Assembly: GCA_963754645.1 (NCBI GenBank)
Contig: CAVWGP010000004.1
Span: forward strand, 1,302,001-1,366,000
Reading direction: 5' to 3'
Length of the DNA stretch: 64,000 nt
Origin: CAVWGP01 sp963754645
GTDB lineage: Bacteria; Pseudomonadota; Alphaproteobacteria; Bin65
Shown here: positions 25,613-35,669 of the stretch, one piece after another
Numbering within the stretch: the stretch's first letter is position 1
Layout: each line of letters opens with the position of its first letter
Made by a program: the position numbers and the translations under genes
Notes under the pieces: generated by a model
What the model saw: the letters and a program-made list of their open reading frames with translations, nothing else
What the model was told of the DNA's origin: nothing
Databases searched by the model: none

Positions 25613-27757
25613 CTAGTCGCTATCGCGCGCCACGCGAAAGCCAAGATTGAATATGCGTGCGCTCATCACGACCTTCAGCCGCGATGCGGCGCGCAAATGG
25701 CGGGCGGCATGATTGAAAGCGCCGCCGCGCAAGGTGCGCCGCGTGCAATCGGCGGCGGCTGCCGGGGTGCCGGCCGAGGCGCTTTGCGGCGGCTGGGCGC
25801 GCCAGCAATCCGACGTCCATTCCGAGACGTTGCCGATCATATCGTGAAAACCGTAGGCGTTCGGCCTCAAGCTGCCGACGGGCGCGGTATAGACGGCGCC
25901 ATCCGTGCACGGCACGCCCGTCCAATCGCTGTGCTTGGTGCGCGCGGTTTCGTCGGCGCCGTTGGCGAACGCGCAGCTATCGCGCGCATCGTTGCTCCAG
26001 TACCGCGATTCCTTGGTCCCGCCGCGGGCTGCGTGCTCCCACTCGATCTCAGAGGGCAAGCGATATTGTTTGCCGGTTTTGCGGCTGAGCCATGCTGTAT
26101 AGGCTTCGGCGTCCTTGATGCCAACGCAGACGACGGGCTCCTGATCGCCCTGCTTGAAGCCGGGATCACGCCAATTCCGCGCCTTGTCCATCGCCCATTG
26201 GCCGTTCGACCAGACGAAGCAACCATCCTCGACCTTGTAATTCGTTTCCTTGACGAACGCGTCGAATTGAGCGCGCGTCGTTTCGTGCTGCGCCAAGAAA
26301 AAGGCTTTCTCGATCTGAATGTCGCGCAGAGGCCATTCATCGTTGTCGCGGCCGGGTTCGTTTTCGGCTGAGCCAAAGACGCCCTTGCCTTGCGCCACCT
26401 CGATCATCCCCGGGCAGGCCTCGCACTCGGACTTCGCGGTCACATCGCGACGAGCGCCGCCTGGCGGCGAGGCGTCATCGCCCGGCGTCGGCTTGGTCTC
26501 GGGCTTCACGGCCACTTCGGGCTTGGTTTCGGTTTCCGGTTTGGACGCAAGCTCGGGCTTCGCTGGCTTGACCTCGACTGTGGCCGGGTTTCCCGGATGG
26601 CGCGGCGTGACCGAGCCGGTCTTCGGTTCGGCTTTTTCCGGCGACGACCCCTTCGTGCCGAGAATGAACCCGGCAGCGCCCACGACCAACATGATGGCAA
26701 CCATCGCGCCGATCGTGATCACGGTCTGCCGGCGCTTTTTAACGGCCAAATCCGCCTTCGGCGTCTCGGCGCGCACTTCCTGTTGCGCCTTCTCGACCGC
26801 TTGGCGCAGCGGATCGCGCGATGAGCCGCGGACCATGCCCGGGGCCGCCGCCGCCGTCGCCGCCATGGTCGGCTGCGCCAAGAACAACTGGCGCAAGGCG
26901 GCGATATTTTGCGGCCGGTCTTTCTCGAAGACGCGAAGCGATGCGTCGATCGCGTTCAGAATCGAATCGGCAAATTTGCCGCGGCCCGCGACCGCGGCGG
27001 GCGTCAAGGGATCGCGCTGGCGGTTCAGCACCGCGGCGAGCCGGTCGGGCGCCTGCGCCGGCCGCTGGCCGGTGACGCAGCGATAGAGGACGGAGCCGAG
27101 ACCGTAGATGTCGGTCCACGGCCCAAGCTGGCCGCCGCTGCCATATTGCTCGTAGGGCGCATAGCCGTCCGAGACGATGGCGGTCATTTCTTCGTTCTTG
27201 AGCGTGTGCCGCGCGGCGCTGAAATCGAGCAGGATCGGCGTGCCGTCGGTGCGGATATAGATGTTCGCCGGCTTGATGTCGCGATGCAGGAAGGCCGCGC
27301 GGTGCACTTCCTCGAGCCCGTCGAGGATCGGCAACACGAAACGCATGAGTTCGGCTTCGGGCATGGTTTTCGTGCGAGTCAGAATTTGATCGAGATTCTG
27401 ACCGTCGACGAATTGCATGACGAGATACGCCGTTCCGTTCGCCTCGAAGAAGCGATGCACGCCGACGATGTTCGGGTGATGAAAATTGACCAGCGTTTCG
27501 GCTTCCTGCCGGAAGCGTTCGAGACCCCAGTAGAAATCTTTCACGTCGTTCTGGCTGGCCGGCCGCACGGCCATGTCTTCGGGCGAGCGCCCCGCCAATC
27601 CGGTGGGAAGATATTCCTTGATGGCAACCTTGCGGCCGAGCGCAAGCTCGGTCGCGAGATAGGTAATGCCGAAGCCGCCGAATCCGAGAATGCCATCGAT
27701 GCGATAGCTTTCGATCTCGTATCCGACCGGCAGGGCGTGACGATGTTCTTGGGTCAA
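25613..27757 (-). CDS. Ser/Thr kinase-FGE domain fusion protein (kinase 3)
   Basis: 714 residues. N-terminal kinase (about 12-275): ILGFGGFGITYLA, VAIKEYLPTG, HRDIKPANIYIR, activation segment DGYAPYEQYGSGG, with DFS in place of DFG (LLDFSAARH). A membrane helix lies at about 343-366 (TVITIGAMVAIMLVVGAAGF), then a Pro/Lys/Glu-rich linker and a C-terminal FGE/SUMF1-like domain (about 440-714) with AYTAWLSRKTGKQYRLPSEIEWEHAARGG, FHDMIGNVSEWTSDC and NLGFRVAR. The segment RGGAFNHAARHLRAAS lacks the cysteines of true formylglycine generators, so a binding or structural role is likelier. The TTG start at 27757 has an AGGAGG 7 bases upstream, buried in a palindrome. It is paralogous to the broken gene at 14595-16563. 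Confidence 0.88.
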   Translation of the reverse strand: MTQEHRHALPVGYEIESYRIDGILGFGGFGITYLATELALGRKVAIKEYLPTGLAGRSPEDMAVRPASQNDVKDFYWGLERFRQEAETLVNFHHPNIVGVHRFFEANGTAYLVMQFVDGQNLDQILTRTKTMPEAELMRFVLPILDGLEEVHRAAFLHRDIKPANIYIRTDGTPILLDFSAARHTLKNEEMTAIVSDGYAPYEQYGSGGQLGPWTDIYGLGSVLYRCVTGQRPAQAPDRLAAVLNRQRDPLTPAAVAGRGKFADSILNAIDASLRVFEKDRPQNIAALRQLFLAQPTMAATAAAAPGMVRGSSRDPLRQAVEKAQQEVRAETPKADLAVKKRRQTVITIGAMVAIMLVVGAAGFILGTKGSSPEKAEPKTGSVTPRHPGNPATVEVKPAKPELASKPETETKPEVAVKPETKPTPGDDASPPGGARRDVTAKSECEACPGMIEVAQGKGVFGSAENEPGRDNDEWPLRDIQIEKAFFLAQHETTRAQFDAFVKETNYKVEDGCFVWSNGQWAMDKARNWRDPGFKQGDQEPVVCVGIKDAEAYTAWLSRKTGKQYRLPSEIEWEHAARGGTKESRYWSNDARDSCAFANGADETARTKHSDWTGVPCTDGAVYTAPVGSLRPNAYGFHDMIGNVSEWTSDCWRAQPPQSASAGTPAAAADCTRRTLRGGAFNHAARHLRAASRLKVVMSARIFNLGFRVARDSD

Positions 27758-27764
27758 GCGAAAC

Positions 27765-27782
27765 CCTCCTGGTACCAGGAGG
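27765..27782 (-). promoter_or_regulatory. Palindrome sequestering the Shine-Dalgarno of kinase 3
   Basis: CCTCCTGGTACCAGGAGG is a perfect 18-bp palindrome. In the mRNA it can form a seven-pair stem with a GUAC loop whose 3' arm is the AGGAGG ribosome-binding site of the TTG-started kinase. The site would be hidden in the folded RNA, a simple arrangement for translational control; as DNA it could also be an operator. Confidence 0.6.
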
Positions 27783-27902
27783 AATTAAGACGGAAGTCAT
27801 CAAGGAATAGTAAACAGTCGCATTTCCGCCACGATTATTCCTGCGCCTTGCATCGATTCATAACTCATTCGTTAGCGCGAATTTCGCAGCGAACGATTTT
27901 AT

Positions 27903-30042
27903 TTACGATGAATGGGGGTCGCCGCGCTTCAACCAGCGATGGCGGGCGAGATGTTGCGCGACAACGACGGCCGAGATCGCCAAGCCCGTTCGCGCGATGT
28001 CCGAAGGCTCGACGGCAATGGCCTTCTGCAAAATGGCGCCGGCGATGCGCGGCAGCATGAGGCAGAAGCCGCCGACCGCCAGCAGCGCGCTTTCGACGAT
28101 GGCGAGGCGCGCGATCAACCAGCCTTGAAAGGCAACGGCGAGCGCGGCGAGCCCGGCCGCGGTTTGCAGCGCGACCAGGGCGATGTCCCAAACGGCCCCG
28201 CCCTTCGGCAAGCTGAGCAGTAAGCCGGTGCCCGCCGGCTCGATGACAAAAACGAAAGGAACCACGAATGCCGGCAGCGTGTATTTCCAGGCCTGCATCG
28301 TCGTTGCATAGGGCCCGCCGCCGGTTATGGCCGCCGCGGCAAAGGGCGACAGCGCGGTGGGCGGCGACACTTCGGACAGGACGGCAAAGTAGAATATGAA
28401 CATGTGCGCGGCGAAATCCGGCACGCCAAGCTTGATCAGCGCCGGCGCGACGATCACCGCGCAAATGATGTAGCTGGCGGTGACCGGGACCGCCAGGCCG
28501 ATAAGCCACACGATCAGCGCGGAATAGATCGCGGTGAGAATCACGCTGCCACCGGCATAGTCGACGATGATGGCGCTGAACTTGAGCCCAAGGCCGGTCA
28601 TCGTGACGACGCCGACGATGATGCCCGCGGCGGCGCAGGTCGCCGCGACGTTGAGCATGCCGACCGAGCCGTCGCGCATGGCGGCAAAGAGTTGCCTGCC
28701 GGTAATCCGGTCGCGCTGGCGGAACATGGCGGCGCCGGCCGCCGCCATGGCGAGCGCGGCGAGGAGCGACCAAGGCATCGCCACGTATTTCGCCAGCGCG
28801 CCGGCGGCGATCGTCGCCACCAGGCCGATGAGCGAAGGAAACAGCGTCGCCAGGATCGCGACGACGGTGGCCCAGACCACGGCCAAAGTCGGCGTCAGGC
28901 CCAAGAACATGAAGGCGACGATGACGATCAGCGAATAAAAATGATAGCCGCCCCGCCGGAGCAGCGTCCGCAGGCGTTCGCGCTTGAGCCCTTGCGCCTC
29001 GGACACCGCATTCTTGCGCGCGTCGATCTCGACCATCACCAGCAGGGAAAAATAGTAGAGACAGGTCGGAATCGCCGCCATGACGATGACGTCGCGATAG
29101 GATATCTTGAGATACTCGGCGATCAGGAACGCCGCGGCGCCGAGCACCGGCGGCGAGAGAATGGCGCCAAGGCCGCCGGCCGCCAGCAAACCGCCGGCCG
29201 CGTTCTTGCCGTAGCCGGCGCTTGCCAGCATGGGATAGGCGACGGAACCGAGCGTCACCGTGGTCGCGACACCCGAACCCGACGGACCGCCGAGCAGGAA
29301 CGACGATGCGACGATCGCCCGCCCCGCGCCCGATGAGCGGCCGCCCATCGCGCTGAACGAAAAATCGATATAGAACTTGCCCGCGCCGGTGACGTTGAGC
29401 ACCGCGCCGTATATCGTGAACAGGATGATGAGCGTCGCGGAAACGTCGACGGCGGCACCGAAAATGCCTTCGAGCGTCTGATAGAGGCGACCGGCGACTT
29501 CGCCGATTTCGCGCCCTTTGTGGCCCCAAGGTTGCGGCAGGCTGTCGCCGAGAACGGCGTAGAGAAAGAACACGGTCACGATGATCGGCATGACGATGCC
29601 GGTGCTACGCCGGCAGGCCTCGAGGATCAGGGCGATGAGAACGATCCCCATCGCGGCGTCGAGCCGGGTGGGCGTGATGCTGCGTTCCGAAAATTCGTCG
29701 CCGCCGAGCAAGGCGTAGCCGATAACGGCGACGGCGGCGGCGGCCAACACGAAGTCCCAAGGCATCAGGCGATGCCGGAACCGCTTGAGCACGGGAAAAA
29801 GCAGGAATGTCAGGACAAGCGTGAATCCGACATGCAGCAGACGCAATTCCAGCGTCGGTATGATCGCAAAATGCGGCGTAGAGATGCACCAGCGACATGG
29901 CGACGGCGACGGTGCCCAGCGCCCAACCCAGCCAGCCGCCGAAACGGTTGGCCGCGCCCGCCTCAAGCTCGACGAAGCTCTCGGCTTTCTGCAGCGCGTC
30001 GGCCGCAATGCCGGCGGTCGCCGGCGCATTGTTCTTGGTCAT
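27903..30042 (-). CDS. TRAP transporter fused permease (TAXI type, 4TM-12TM), frameshifted
   Basis: Fused small and large membrane subunits of a TAXI-type TRAP transporter, about 712 residues after correction and almost wholly hydrophobic. The first frame (from 30042) gives MTKNNAPATAG and the first membrane helix (WALGTVAVAMSLVHLYA). An extra base in the run of four at 29868-29871 shifts the frame, and the second frame continues with IIPTLELRLLHVGFTLVLTFLLFP and many helices to 27903. DctM-type signatures include LGGPSGSGVATTVTLGSVAYPML, GGLGAILSPPVLGAAAFLIAEYL and SEVSPPTALSPFAAAAITG. The solute-binding partner is immediately upstream on the same strand. Probable substrates are organic or amino acids, taken up by ion gradient. 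The break is probably a sequence error. Confidence 0.88.
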
Positions 30043-30102
30043 AGATCGGTGCGAGTTCGGAAACCGCGGCGATCGGCCGCGGCGCTGGAGTCGCGACGCC
30101 GA

Positions 30103-31068
30103 CTACTTCACCGTCACACCCTTCTCCGTCAGAAAGCGGATCGCGCCGCGATGATAGGGCACTGGCGTGTTGACGTTGTTCTGGTCCGCGAGGGCGAGAC
30201 TCAGCGCTTCCCTATGGACCTGGCCCCACTCCTCGCGTTTTTCGAACATCAGCTTGGTGATCTGATAGGCCATCTCGTCGGGCATTTTCTCATGCACGAC
30301 CATGATGTTCCAGACGTTGATGTTCTTGTTGTCGGTATCCAGGCCGGGATAGGTCTTGGCCGGAATCGTCGATGGCGCGTATAGCTCGCCGTATTTTTTG
30401 TTCATGGCCGCCACGAACTCGGCATGGTCGATGAGCCTGATCTTCAACCCCGGCGTCGCGCCAAGATCGGTCACGGCCGCGGTCGGCAGGCCTCCGACCC
30501 AGAAGAACGCTTGAATCTTGCCGTCCTTGAGCGCGTTCACCAATTCGGCGACGCCCAGGCGCTCGCGGTTCATATCCTTGTCCTTGTCGAGACCCGCCGC
30601 TTCGATCAGGCGGAACGCCATGACTTCCGTGGCACTGCCCGGCGAGCCGGTGGAAACGCGTTTGCCCTTGAGCTCGGCCATGGTTTTGATGCCGGTTGCC
30701 TCGGTCGTGCCGACATGCATGCGGTTCGGATAAAGCACCGCCAGCGTCCGCACCGGGACAGGGCTGCCCTTGAACTTGTCCTCCCCCTTCAACGAATCGA
30801 GCGCGGCATCGGCCATCGAGAGGGCGATTTCCGACTTGCCGGTGCCGAGCAGCTTCAAATTGTCGACCGAGCCGCCCGTGACCTCGGCGGTGGCCGCGTA
30901 TTGCGGCAGATATTTCGTGATCAGATTGGCGAGCCCGCCGCCGAGTGGATAATAAACTCCGCCGGTGCCGCCGGTGCTGATCGAAAGATTTTTCTTCTCT
31001 TGTCCATGAGCCGCGCCGCTGCCCAACACGACCGCCGCCAGTATGGCTGCGATTTTCACCGACTTCAT
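30103..31068 (-). CDS. TAXI family TRAP transporter solute-binding protein
   Basis: 321 residues. Signal peptide MKSVKIAAILAAVVLGSGAAHGQ with likely cleavage after AHG or thereabouts, then the TAXI core: LSISTGGTGGVYYPLGGGLANLI, ATAEVTGGSVDNLKLLGTGKSEIA, KRVSTGSPGSATEVMAFRLIEAAGL, QAFFWVGGLPTAAVTDL. This binds the substrate in the periplasm and delivers it to the fused permease encoded just downstream. GGGAGGG lies at a good distance from the ATG at 31068. It is divergent from coxG, 158 bp away. TAXI proteins bind glutamate/glutamine or other carboxylates; the ligand here is unknown. Confidence 0.94.
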   Translation of the reverse strand: MKSVKIAAILAAVVLGSGAAHGQEKKNLSISTGGTGGVYYPLGGGLANLITKYLPQYAATAEVTGGSVDNLKLLGTGKSEIALSMADAALDSLKGEDKFKGSPVPVRTLAVLYPNRMHVGTTEATGIKTMAELKGKRVSTGSPGSATEVMAFRLIEAAGLDKDKDMNRERLGVAELVNALKDGKIQAFFWVGGLPTAAVTDLGATPGLKIRLIDHAEFVAAMNKKYGELYAPSTIPAKTYPGLDTDNKNINVWNIMVVHEKMPDEMAYQITKLMFEKREEWGQVHREALSLALADQNNVNTPVPYHRGAIRFLTEKGVTVK

Positions 31069-31226
31069 GCGGAATCCCTCCCGGTACTTTGAACGCATTG
31101 GACAAAGATATCCCATCCGCCGGTGCGGCAGAAGGCCCGGCGCGGTCCCTTTTCGCCACACCTCGGCTTGCCCCGGAAAAGGCGAGCGCCTAGTGTGCGA
31201 AGAATTCGAAGAGCCAGGAAAAGCAA

Positions 31227-31703
31227 ATGGAAATAAAAGGTTCTTACAAAATCGCGGCGCCGCGCGACCGGGTGTGGCTGGCGCTGAACGATCCCGCCAT
31301 CCTCAAAAAATGCCTCCCGGGCTGCGAAAAGCTCGAAAAGGACTCGGACACGTCGTTTACCGCGACCATCAAGGCCAAAATCGGGCCGGTCAGCGCCAAA
31401 TTTTCGGGCGCGGTCACGCTCGAAGATCTCGATCCGCCGAACGGCTACCGCATTGTCGGCGAAGGCAAGGGCGGCGTCGCCGGTTTCGCCAAGGGCGGCG
31501 CCAAGGTGAGCTTGGTTGCCGAGGGCGACGCGACCATCCTGACCTACGACGCCGAAGCGCGGATCGGCGGCAAGATCGCCCAGATCGGTTCGCGCCTCGT
31601 GCTCGGCGCGGCGCGCAAGATCGCGGACGATTTCTTCCGCAAATTTTCCGATACCGTTGCGCCGGGCACCACGGCCGAGAAGCTGGCAGCGGGCGGCCAA
31701 TGA
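31227..31703 (+). CDS. coxG: CoxG-like SRPBCC protein (CO dehydrogenase subunit G family)
   Basis: 158 residues: MEIKGSYKIAAPRDRVWLALNDPAILKKCLPGCEKLE is the classic CoxG opening, followed by AKIGPVSAKFSGAVTLED, GYRIVGEGKGGVAGFAKGGAKVSL and ARIGGKIAQIGSRLVLGAARK. CoxG proteins have a START/SRPBCC fold and are needed to recruit or anchor the CO dehydrogenase or related hydroxylase to the membrane. AGGAAAAGCAA precedes the ATG. Its stop overlaps the start of a 45-residue membrane protein. First gene of the plus-strand cox cluster. Confidence 0.93.
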   Translation: MEIKGSYKIAAPRDRVWLALNDPAILKKCLPGCEKLEKDSDTSFTATIKAKIGPVSAKFSGAVTLEDLDPPNGYRIVGEGKGGVAGFAKGGAKVSLVAEGDATILTYDAEARIGGKIAQIGSRLVLGAARKIADDFFRKFSDTVAPGTTAEKLAAGGQ

Positions 31704-31837
31704 ACCCACCGGACACGCCCGAAAGCGCGAAAGACGCGGCCCGGCGCGGCTTGCCGCTGTGGGCCTGGCTCGCCTTGCTGACGGCGGCGACGATCGCGTT
31801 GTTGATACTTGTTGGCCGCGGATCATTCGCTGCTTGA
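31700..31837 (+). CDS. Small single-span membrane protein following coxG
   Basis: 45 residues, too short to be usually called. The ATG overlaps the coxG stop (ATGA). Sequence: a charged N-terminal half (MNPPDTPESAKDAARRG) and one clear transmembrane helix (LPLWAWLALLTAATIALLILV). In several organisms CoxG carries its own C-terminal membrane anchor; here that anchor appears to be encoded as a separate coupled gene, or the two were split. I infer a membrane-tethering role beside CoxG. Not a recognised named family. Confidence 0.62.
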   Translation: MNPPDTPESAKDAARRGLPLWAWLALLTAATIALLILVGRGSFAA

Positions 31838-31937
31838 CCCGCTCGACGCGGCCCTTAGACTGAGATCAAGTCCGCTTCGGACACTTCCATTTCAATCAAA
31901 AACGAACGCTACGAGCTCCCAGGGGAGGACATCGCCG

Positions 31938-32417
<480 letters not shown>

Positions 32418-32421
32418 CGCC

Positions 32422-34785
32422 ATGACCGACATGAGCATCGGCGCCCCGATCCGGCGCAAGGAAGACCGCCGCTTCATCACCGGCAAGGGCCATTATCTCG
32501 ACGATATCAACCGGCCGCGCCAGATTTACGCGTGGTTCGTGCGCTCGCCGCATGCCCATGCCGAGATCAAGGGCATCAAGACCGCCGCCGCGCAAAAAAT
32601 GCCCGGCGTCGTCGCGATCTTCACCGGCAAGGACGTCGCCGCCGACAAGGTCGGCACGTTGATTTGCGGCTGGACGATCAAGGGCAAGGACGGCTCGGGA
32701 CACAAGGCGCCGCCGCATCACACGCTCGCCATCGACAAGGTCCGCTATGTCGGCGACCATGTCGCCGTCGTCCTGGCCGAAACGCTCAATCAGGCGCGCG
32801 ACGCCGCCGAAAAAATCGAAATCGACTACAATGTGCTGAAGCCCGCCGTCGACACCGCGACAGCGCACAAATCGGGCCAACCGCAGCTTCATGCCGAGGC
32901 GCCGAACAATCTTTGCTACGATTGGGAAATCGGCGACAAGGCCAAGGTCGATCAGGCCTTCGCCGGCGCGAGCAAGACGGTCAAGCTCAGCTTCGTCAAC
33001 AACCGGCTGATTCCCAACGCCATCGAACCGCGCGCCGCGCTGGCCGATTACGACGCCGGCACCGGCGATCTCACGTTGTTCACGACGTCGCAAAATCCGC
33101 ATGTCGCGCGTCTGGTGTTGTCGGCCTTTATCGGCATCGCGCCGGAGCACAAATTGCGCGTCATCGCGCCCGATGTCGGCGGCGGCTTCGGTTCCAAGAT
33201 TTTCATCTACGCCGAAGAAACCATCTGCCTGTGGGCCGCGCGCAAGGTCAACCGGCCGGTCAAATGGACCGCGGACCGCTCGGAAGCGTTCCTCTCGGAC
33301 GCCCACGGCCGCGATCACGTCACGACCGCCGAAGTCGCGCTCGACAAGGACGGCAAGTTCCTGGCGATGCGGGTCAACACGGTCGCCAATCTCGGCGCCT
33401 ATCTTTCGACCTTCGCCTCGGCGGTGCCGACCTATCTCTACGCGACGCTCCTCGCCGGCCAATACAAAACGCCGCTGGTCTATTGCGACGTGCAGGGCGT
33501 GTTCACCAACACGGCGCCGGTCGATGCCTATCGCGGCGCCGGGCGGCCGGAAGCGACTTACGTCGTCGAGCGCCTGGTCGAGGAAGCGGCGGCGGCGATG
33601 AAACTGCCGCCGGATGAAATCCGGCGGCGGAACTTCGTCCAGCGCAGCGAATTTCCCTACCAGACGCCCGTCATCCATCAATATGATTGCGGCGACTTCC
33701 CGTGGGCCTTGCGCGATGCCATGACGCTCGCGGACGGCGCCGGCTTCGCGGCGCGGCGCGCCGATGCGAAAAAGCGCGGCAAGCTGCGCGGCCTCGGCTT
33801 CTCGTCCTATATCGAGGCCTGCGGCATCGCGCCGTCGGCGGCGGTCGGCGCCTTGGGCGGCGGCGTCGGGCTTTGGGAATCGGCGCAAATCCGCTTCAAC
33901 CCGACCGGCAATGTCTCGGTCCATGTCGGCACGCACTCCCATGGACAAAGCCATGCCACAACGGTGTCGCAGGTCGTCGCCGACCGTCTCGGCGTGCCGT
34001 TCGAGAACATCGAGGTGGTGCATGGCGACACGGCGAAGACGCCGTTCGGCATGGGCACCTACGGTTCGCGCTCGGCCGCCGTCGGCCTCTCCGCCGTGTG
34101 CAAGGCGTCGGACAAGCTGATCGAGAAGGGCAAGAAGATCGCGGCCCATCTGCTCGAAGCCTCGGTCGATGACATTGAGTTCGCCAAGGGCAAGTTTTCG
34201 GTGAAAGGCACCGACCGCGCCAAATCGACGGCCGAAATCGCCTTTGCCGCCTATGTTCCGCACAATTATCCCAAGGATCTCGAACCCGGGTTCGAGGAAA
34301 CGGCGTTCTTCGACCCGCTTAATTTCTCGTTCCCGGCGGGGACGCATATTTGCGAAGTCGAGATCGATCCCGAGACCGGCACGACGGAAATCGTCAACTA
34401 CGCCTGCGTCGATGATTTCGGCAAGGTCATCAATCCGATGGTCGTCGAGGGCCAGGTGCATGGCGGCGTCGCGCAAGGCGTGGGCCAGGCCCTGCTCGAA
34501 GGCTGCGTCTACGACAAGAGCGGCCAGCTCGTGACCGGCTCTTATCTCGATTACTGCATGCCGCGCGCCGACAATCTTCCGAGCCTCAAGGTCGGCACAA
34601 TCGAAGTGCCGTCGCCCTTGAATCCGCTCGGCGTCAAGGGTTGCGGCGAGGCCGGCGCGATCGCGGCACCGGCGGCGGTCATGAACGCCGTCCACGATGC
34701 GCTGCGCCCGCTCGGCGTCGGCACCGTCGAAATGCCGGCGACGCCGCACCGGGTCTGGCGCGCAATTCAAAAGGCCAAGAAGTAA
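32422..34785 (+). CDS. coxL: Form-II CO dehydrogenase-like molybdopterin large subunit
   Basis: 787 residues. It begins MTDMSIGAPIRRKEDRRFITGKGHYLDDI, typical of CoxL. The active-site loop at residues 369-375 is AYRGAGR, the form-II signature, rather than AYRCSFR with the cysteine that holds copper in true form-I CO dehydrogenase. Other motifs: DVGGGFGSK and, near the C-terminus, VKGCGEAGAIAAPAAVMNAV with the catalytic glutamate. CO oxidation by form-II enzymes is disputed, so CO is only one possible substrate. The S-L-M order, CoxG, CoxD, CoxE and XdhC-like partners support a complete and active enzyme cluster. Confidence 0.93.
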   Translation: MTDMSIGAPIRRKEDRRFITGKGHYLDDINRPRQIYAWFVRSPHAHAEIKGIKTAAAQKMPGVVAIFTGKDVAADKVGTLICGWTIKGKDGSGHKAPPHHTLAIDKVRYVGDHVAVVLAETLNQARDAAEKIEIDYNVLKPAVDTATAHKSGQPQLHAEAPNNLCYDWEIGDKAKVDQAFAGASKTVKLSFVNNRLIPNAIEPRAALADYDAGTGDLTLFTTSQNPHVARLVLSAFIGIAPEHKLRVIAPDVGGGFGSKIFIYAEETICLWAARKVNRPVKWTADRSEAFLSDAHGRDHVTTAEVALDKDGKFLAMRVNTVANLGAYLSTFASAVPTYLYATLLAGQYKTPLVYCDVQGVFTNTAPVDAYRGAGRPEATYVVERLVEEAAAAMKLPPDEIRRRNFVQRSEFPYQTPVIHQYDCGDFPWALRDAMTLADGAGFAARRADAKKRGKLRGLGFSSYIEACGIAPSAAVGALGGGVGLWESAQIRFNPTGNVSVHVGTHSHGQSHATTVSQVVADRLGVPFENIEVVHGDTAKTPFGMGTYGSRSAAVGLSAVCKASDKLIEKGKKIAAHLLEASVDDIEFAKGKFSVKGTDRAKSTAEIAFAAYVPHNYPKDLEPGFEETAFFDPLNFSFPAGTHICEVEIDPETGTTEIVNYACVDDFGKVINPMVVEGQVHGGVAQGVGQALLEGCVYDKSGQLVTGSYLDYCMPRADNLPSLKVGTIEVPSPLNPLGVKGCGEAGAIAAPAAVMNAVHDALRPLGVGTVEMPATPHRVWRAIQKAKK

Positions 34786-34809
34786 TAGGCCAGCAAGGGA
34801 GAAATCGAT

Positions 34810-35607
34810 ATGTACTCGTTCAATTACGACAAGCCCGGCACCCTGGCCAAAGCCTCTGCCGCCTCGAAAAAGAAAGACGCGAAGCTGATGGCGGGCGGCA
34901 TGACGCTGATCCCGACGCTGAAATTGCGCCTCGCCAAAGCCTCGCAAGTGATCGACCTCGCCGGCATTCCCGGCCTGGTCGGAATCAAGGCGGGCAAGAC
35001 CGGCGTGAGCATCGGCGCCATGACGACGCACGGCGCCGTTGCCGCCTCGGCGGCCGTCAAGAAGGCCATCCCCGCCCTCGCCCATCTCGCGGAAAGCATC
35101 GGCGATCCGGCGGTGCGCAATCGCGGCACGATCGGCGGCTCGGTCGCGAATAGCGATCCGGCGGCTGACTACCCCGCCGCCCTGCTCGGCCTCGGCGCGA
35201 CCGTCGTGACGACGCAGCGTTCGATCCCGGCCGACAAGTTCTTCAAGGGCATGTTCGAAACCGCGCTGAAGAAAGGCGAGATCATCAAGGCCGTCTCCTT
35301 CCCGGTACCGAAGCGCGCGGCCTATATGAAATTTCCGAATCCGGCCTCGCGTTACGCCATCGTCGGCGTCTTTGTGGCCGATTTCGGCGACAGCGTGCGC
35401 GTCGCGGTCACGGGCGCCGGCTCGTCCGCCTTCCGCGTGCCGGAAATGGAAGCGGCGCTCAAGAAGAAATTCGCCGCCGACTCCGTCGCCTCGATCCAAA
35501 TCGGCGCCGCCGATCTCAACGAAGATATACACGCCAGCGCCGAATACCGCGCGCACCTCGTGACCGTCATGGCGAAACGCGCCGTGGCAGCGGCGCTCGG
35601 CCACTAA
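34810..35607 (+). CDS. coxM: CO dehydrogenase-family FAD-binding medium subunit
   Basis: 265 residues. It begins MYSFNYDKPGTLAKASAASKKKDAKLMAGGMTLIPTLKLRLA, followed by the FAD-binding HLAESIGDPAVRNRGTIGGSVANSDPAADYPAALLGL, clear CoxM motifs. AGGGAGAAATCG precedes the ATG. It lies 24 bp after coxL. A hairpin terminator follows after 27 bp, so maturation genes downstream may be expressed at a lower level by read-through. Confidence 0.94.
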   Translation: MYSFNYDKPGTLAKASAASKKKDAKLMAGGMTLIPTLKLRLAKASQVIDLAGIPGLVGIKAGKTGVSIGAMTTHGAVAASAAVKKAIPALAHLAESIGDPAVRNRGTIGGSVANSDPAADYPAALLGLGATVVTTQRSIPADKFFKGMFETALKKGEIIKAVSFPVPKRAAYMKFPNPASRYAIVGVFVADFGDSVRVAVTGAGSSAFRVPEMEAALKKKFAADSVASIQIGAADLNEDIHASAEYRAHLVTVMAKRAVAAALGH

Positions 35608-35634
35608 GCTTGACGCAATACCACATCGGCTGTC

Positions 35635-35669
35635 GGGGCGGGTCTCAGACCCGCCCCTATGTTTTTTTT
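35635..35669 (+). terminator. Terminator/attenuator between coxM and coxD
   Basis: A perfect GGGGCGGGTCT / AGACCCGCCCC stem around a single C is followed after three bases by eight T (35662-35669). This is a near-ideal rho-independent terminator, but its T-tract lies inside the first codons of the longest coxD frame. It probably lowers expression of the accessory genes relative to the structural genes. The palindrome also resembles short dispersed GGGGCGGGT elements seen in alphaproteobacteria. Confidence 0.8.

Noticed and set aside
32422..34785. Calling coxL a proven CO dehydrogenase
   Set aside because: The active-site loop is AYRGAGR (form II), lacking the copper-binding cysteine of form I.
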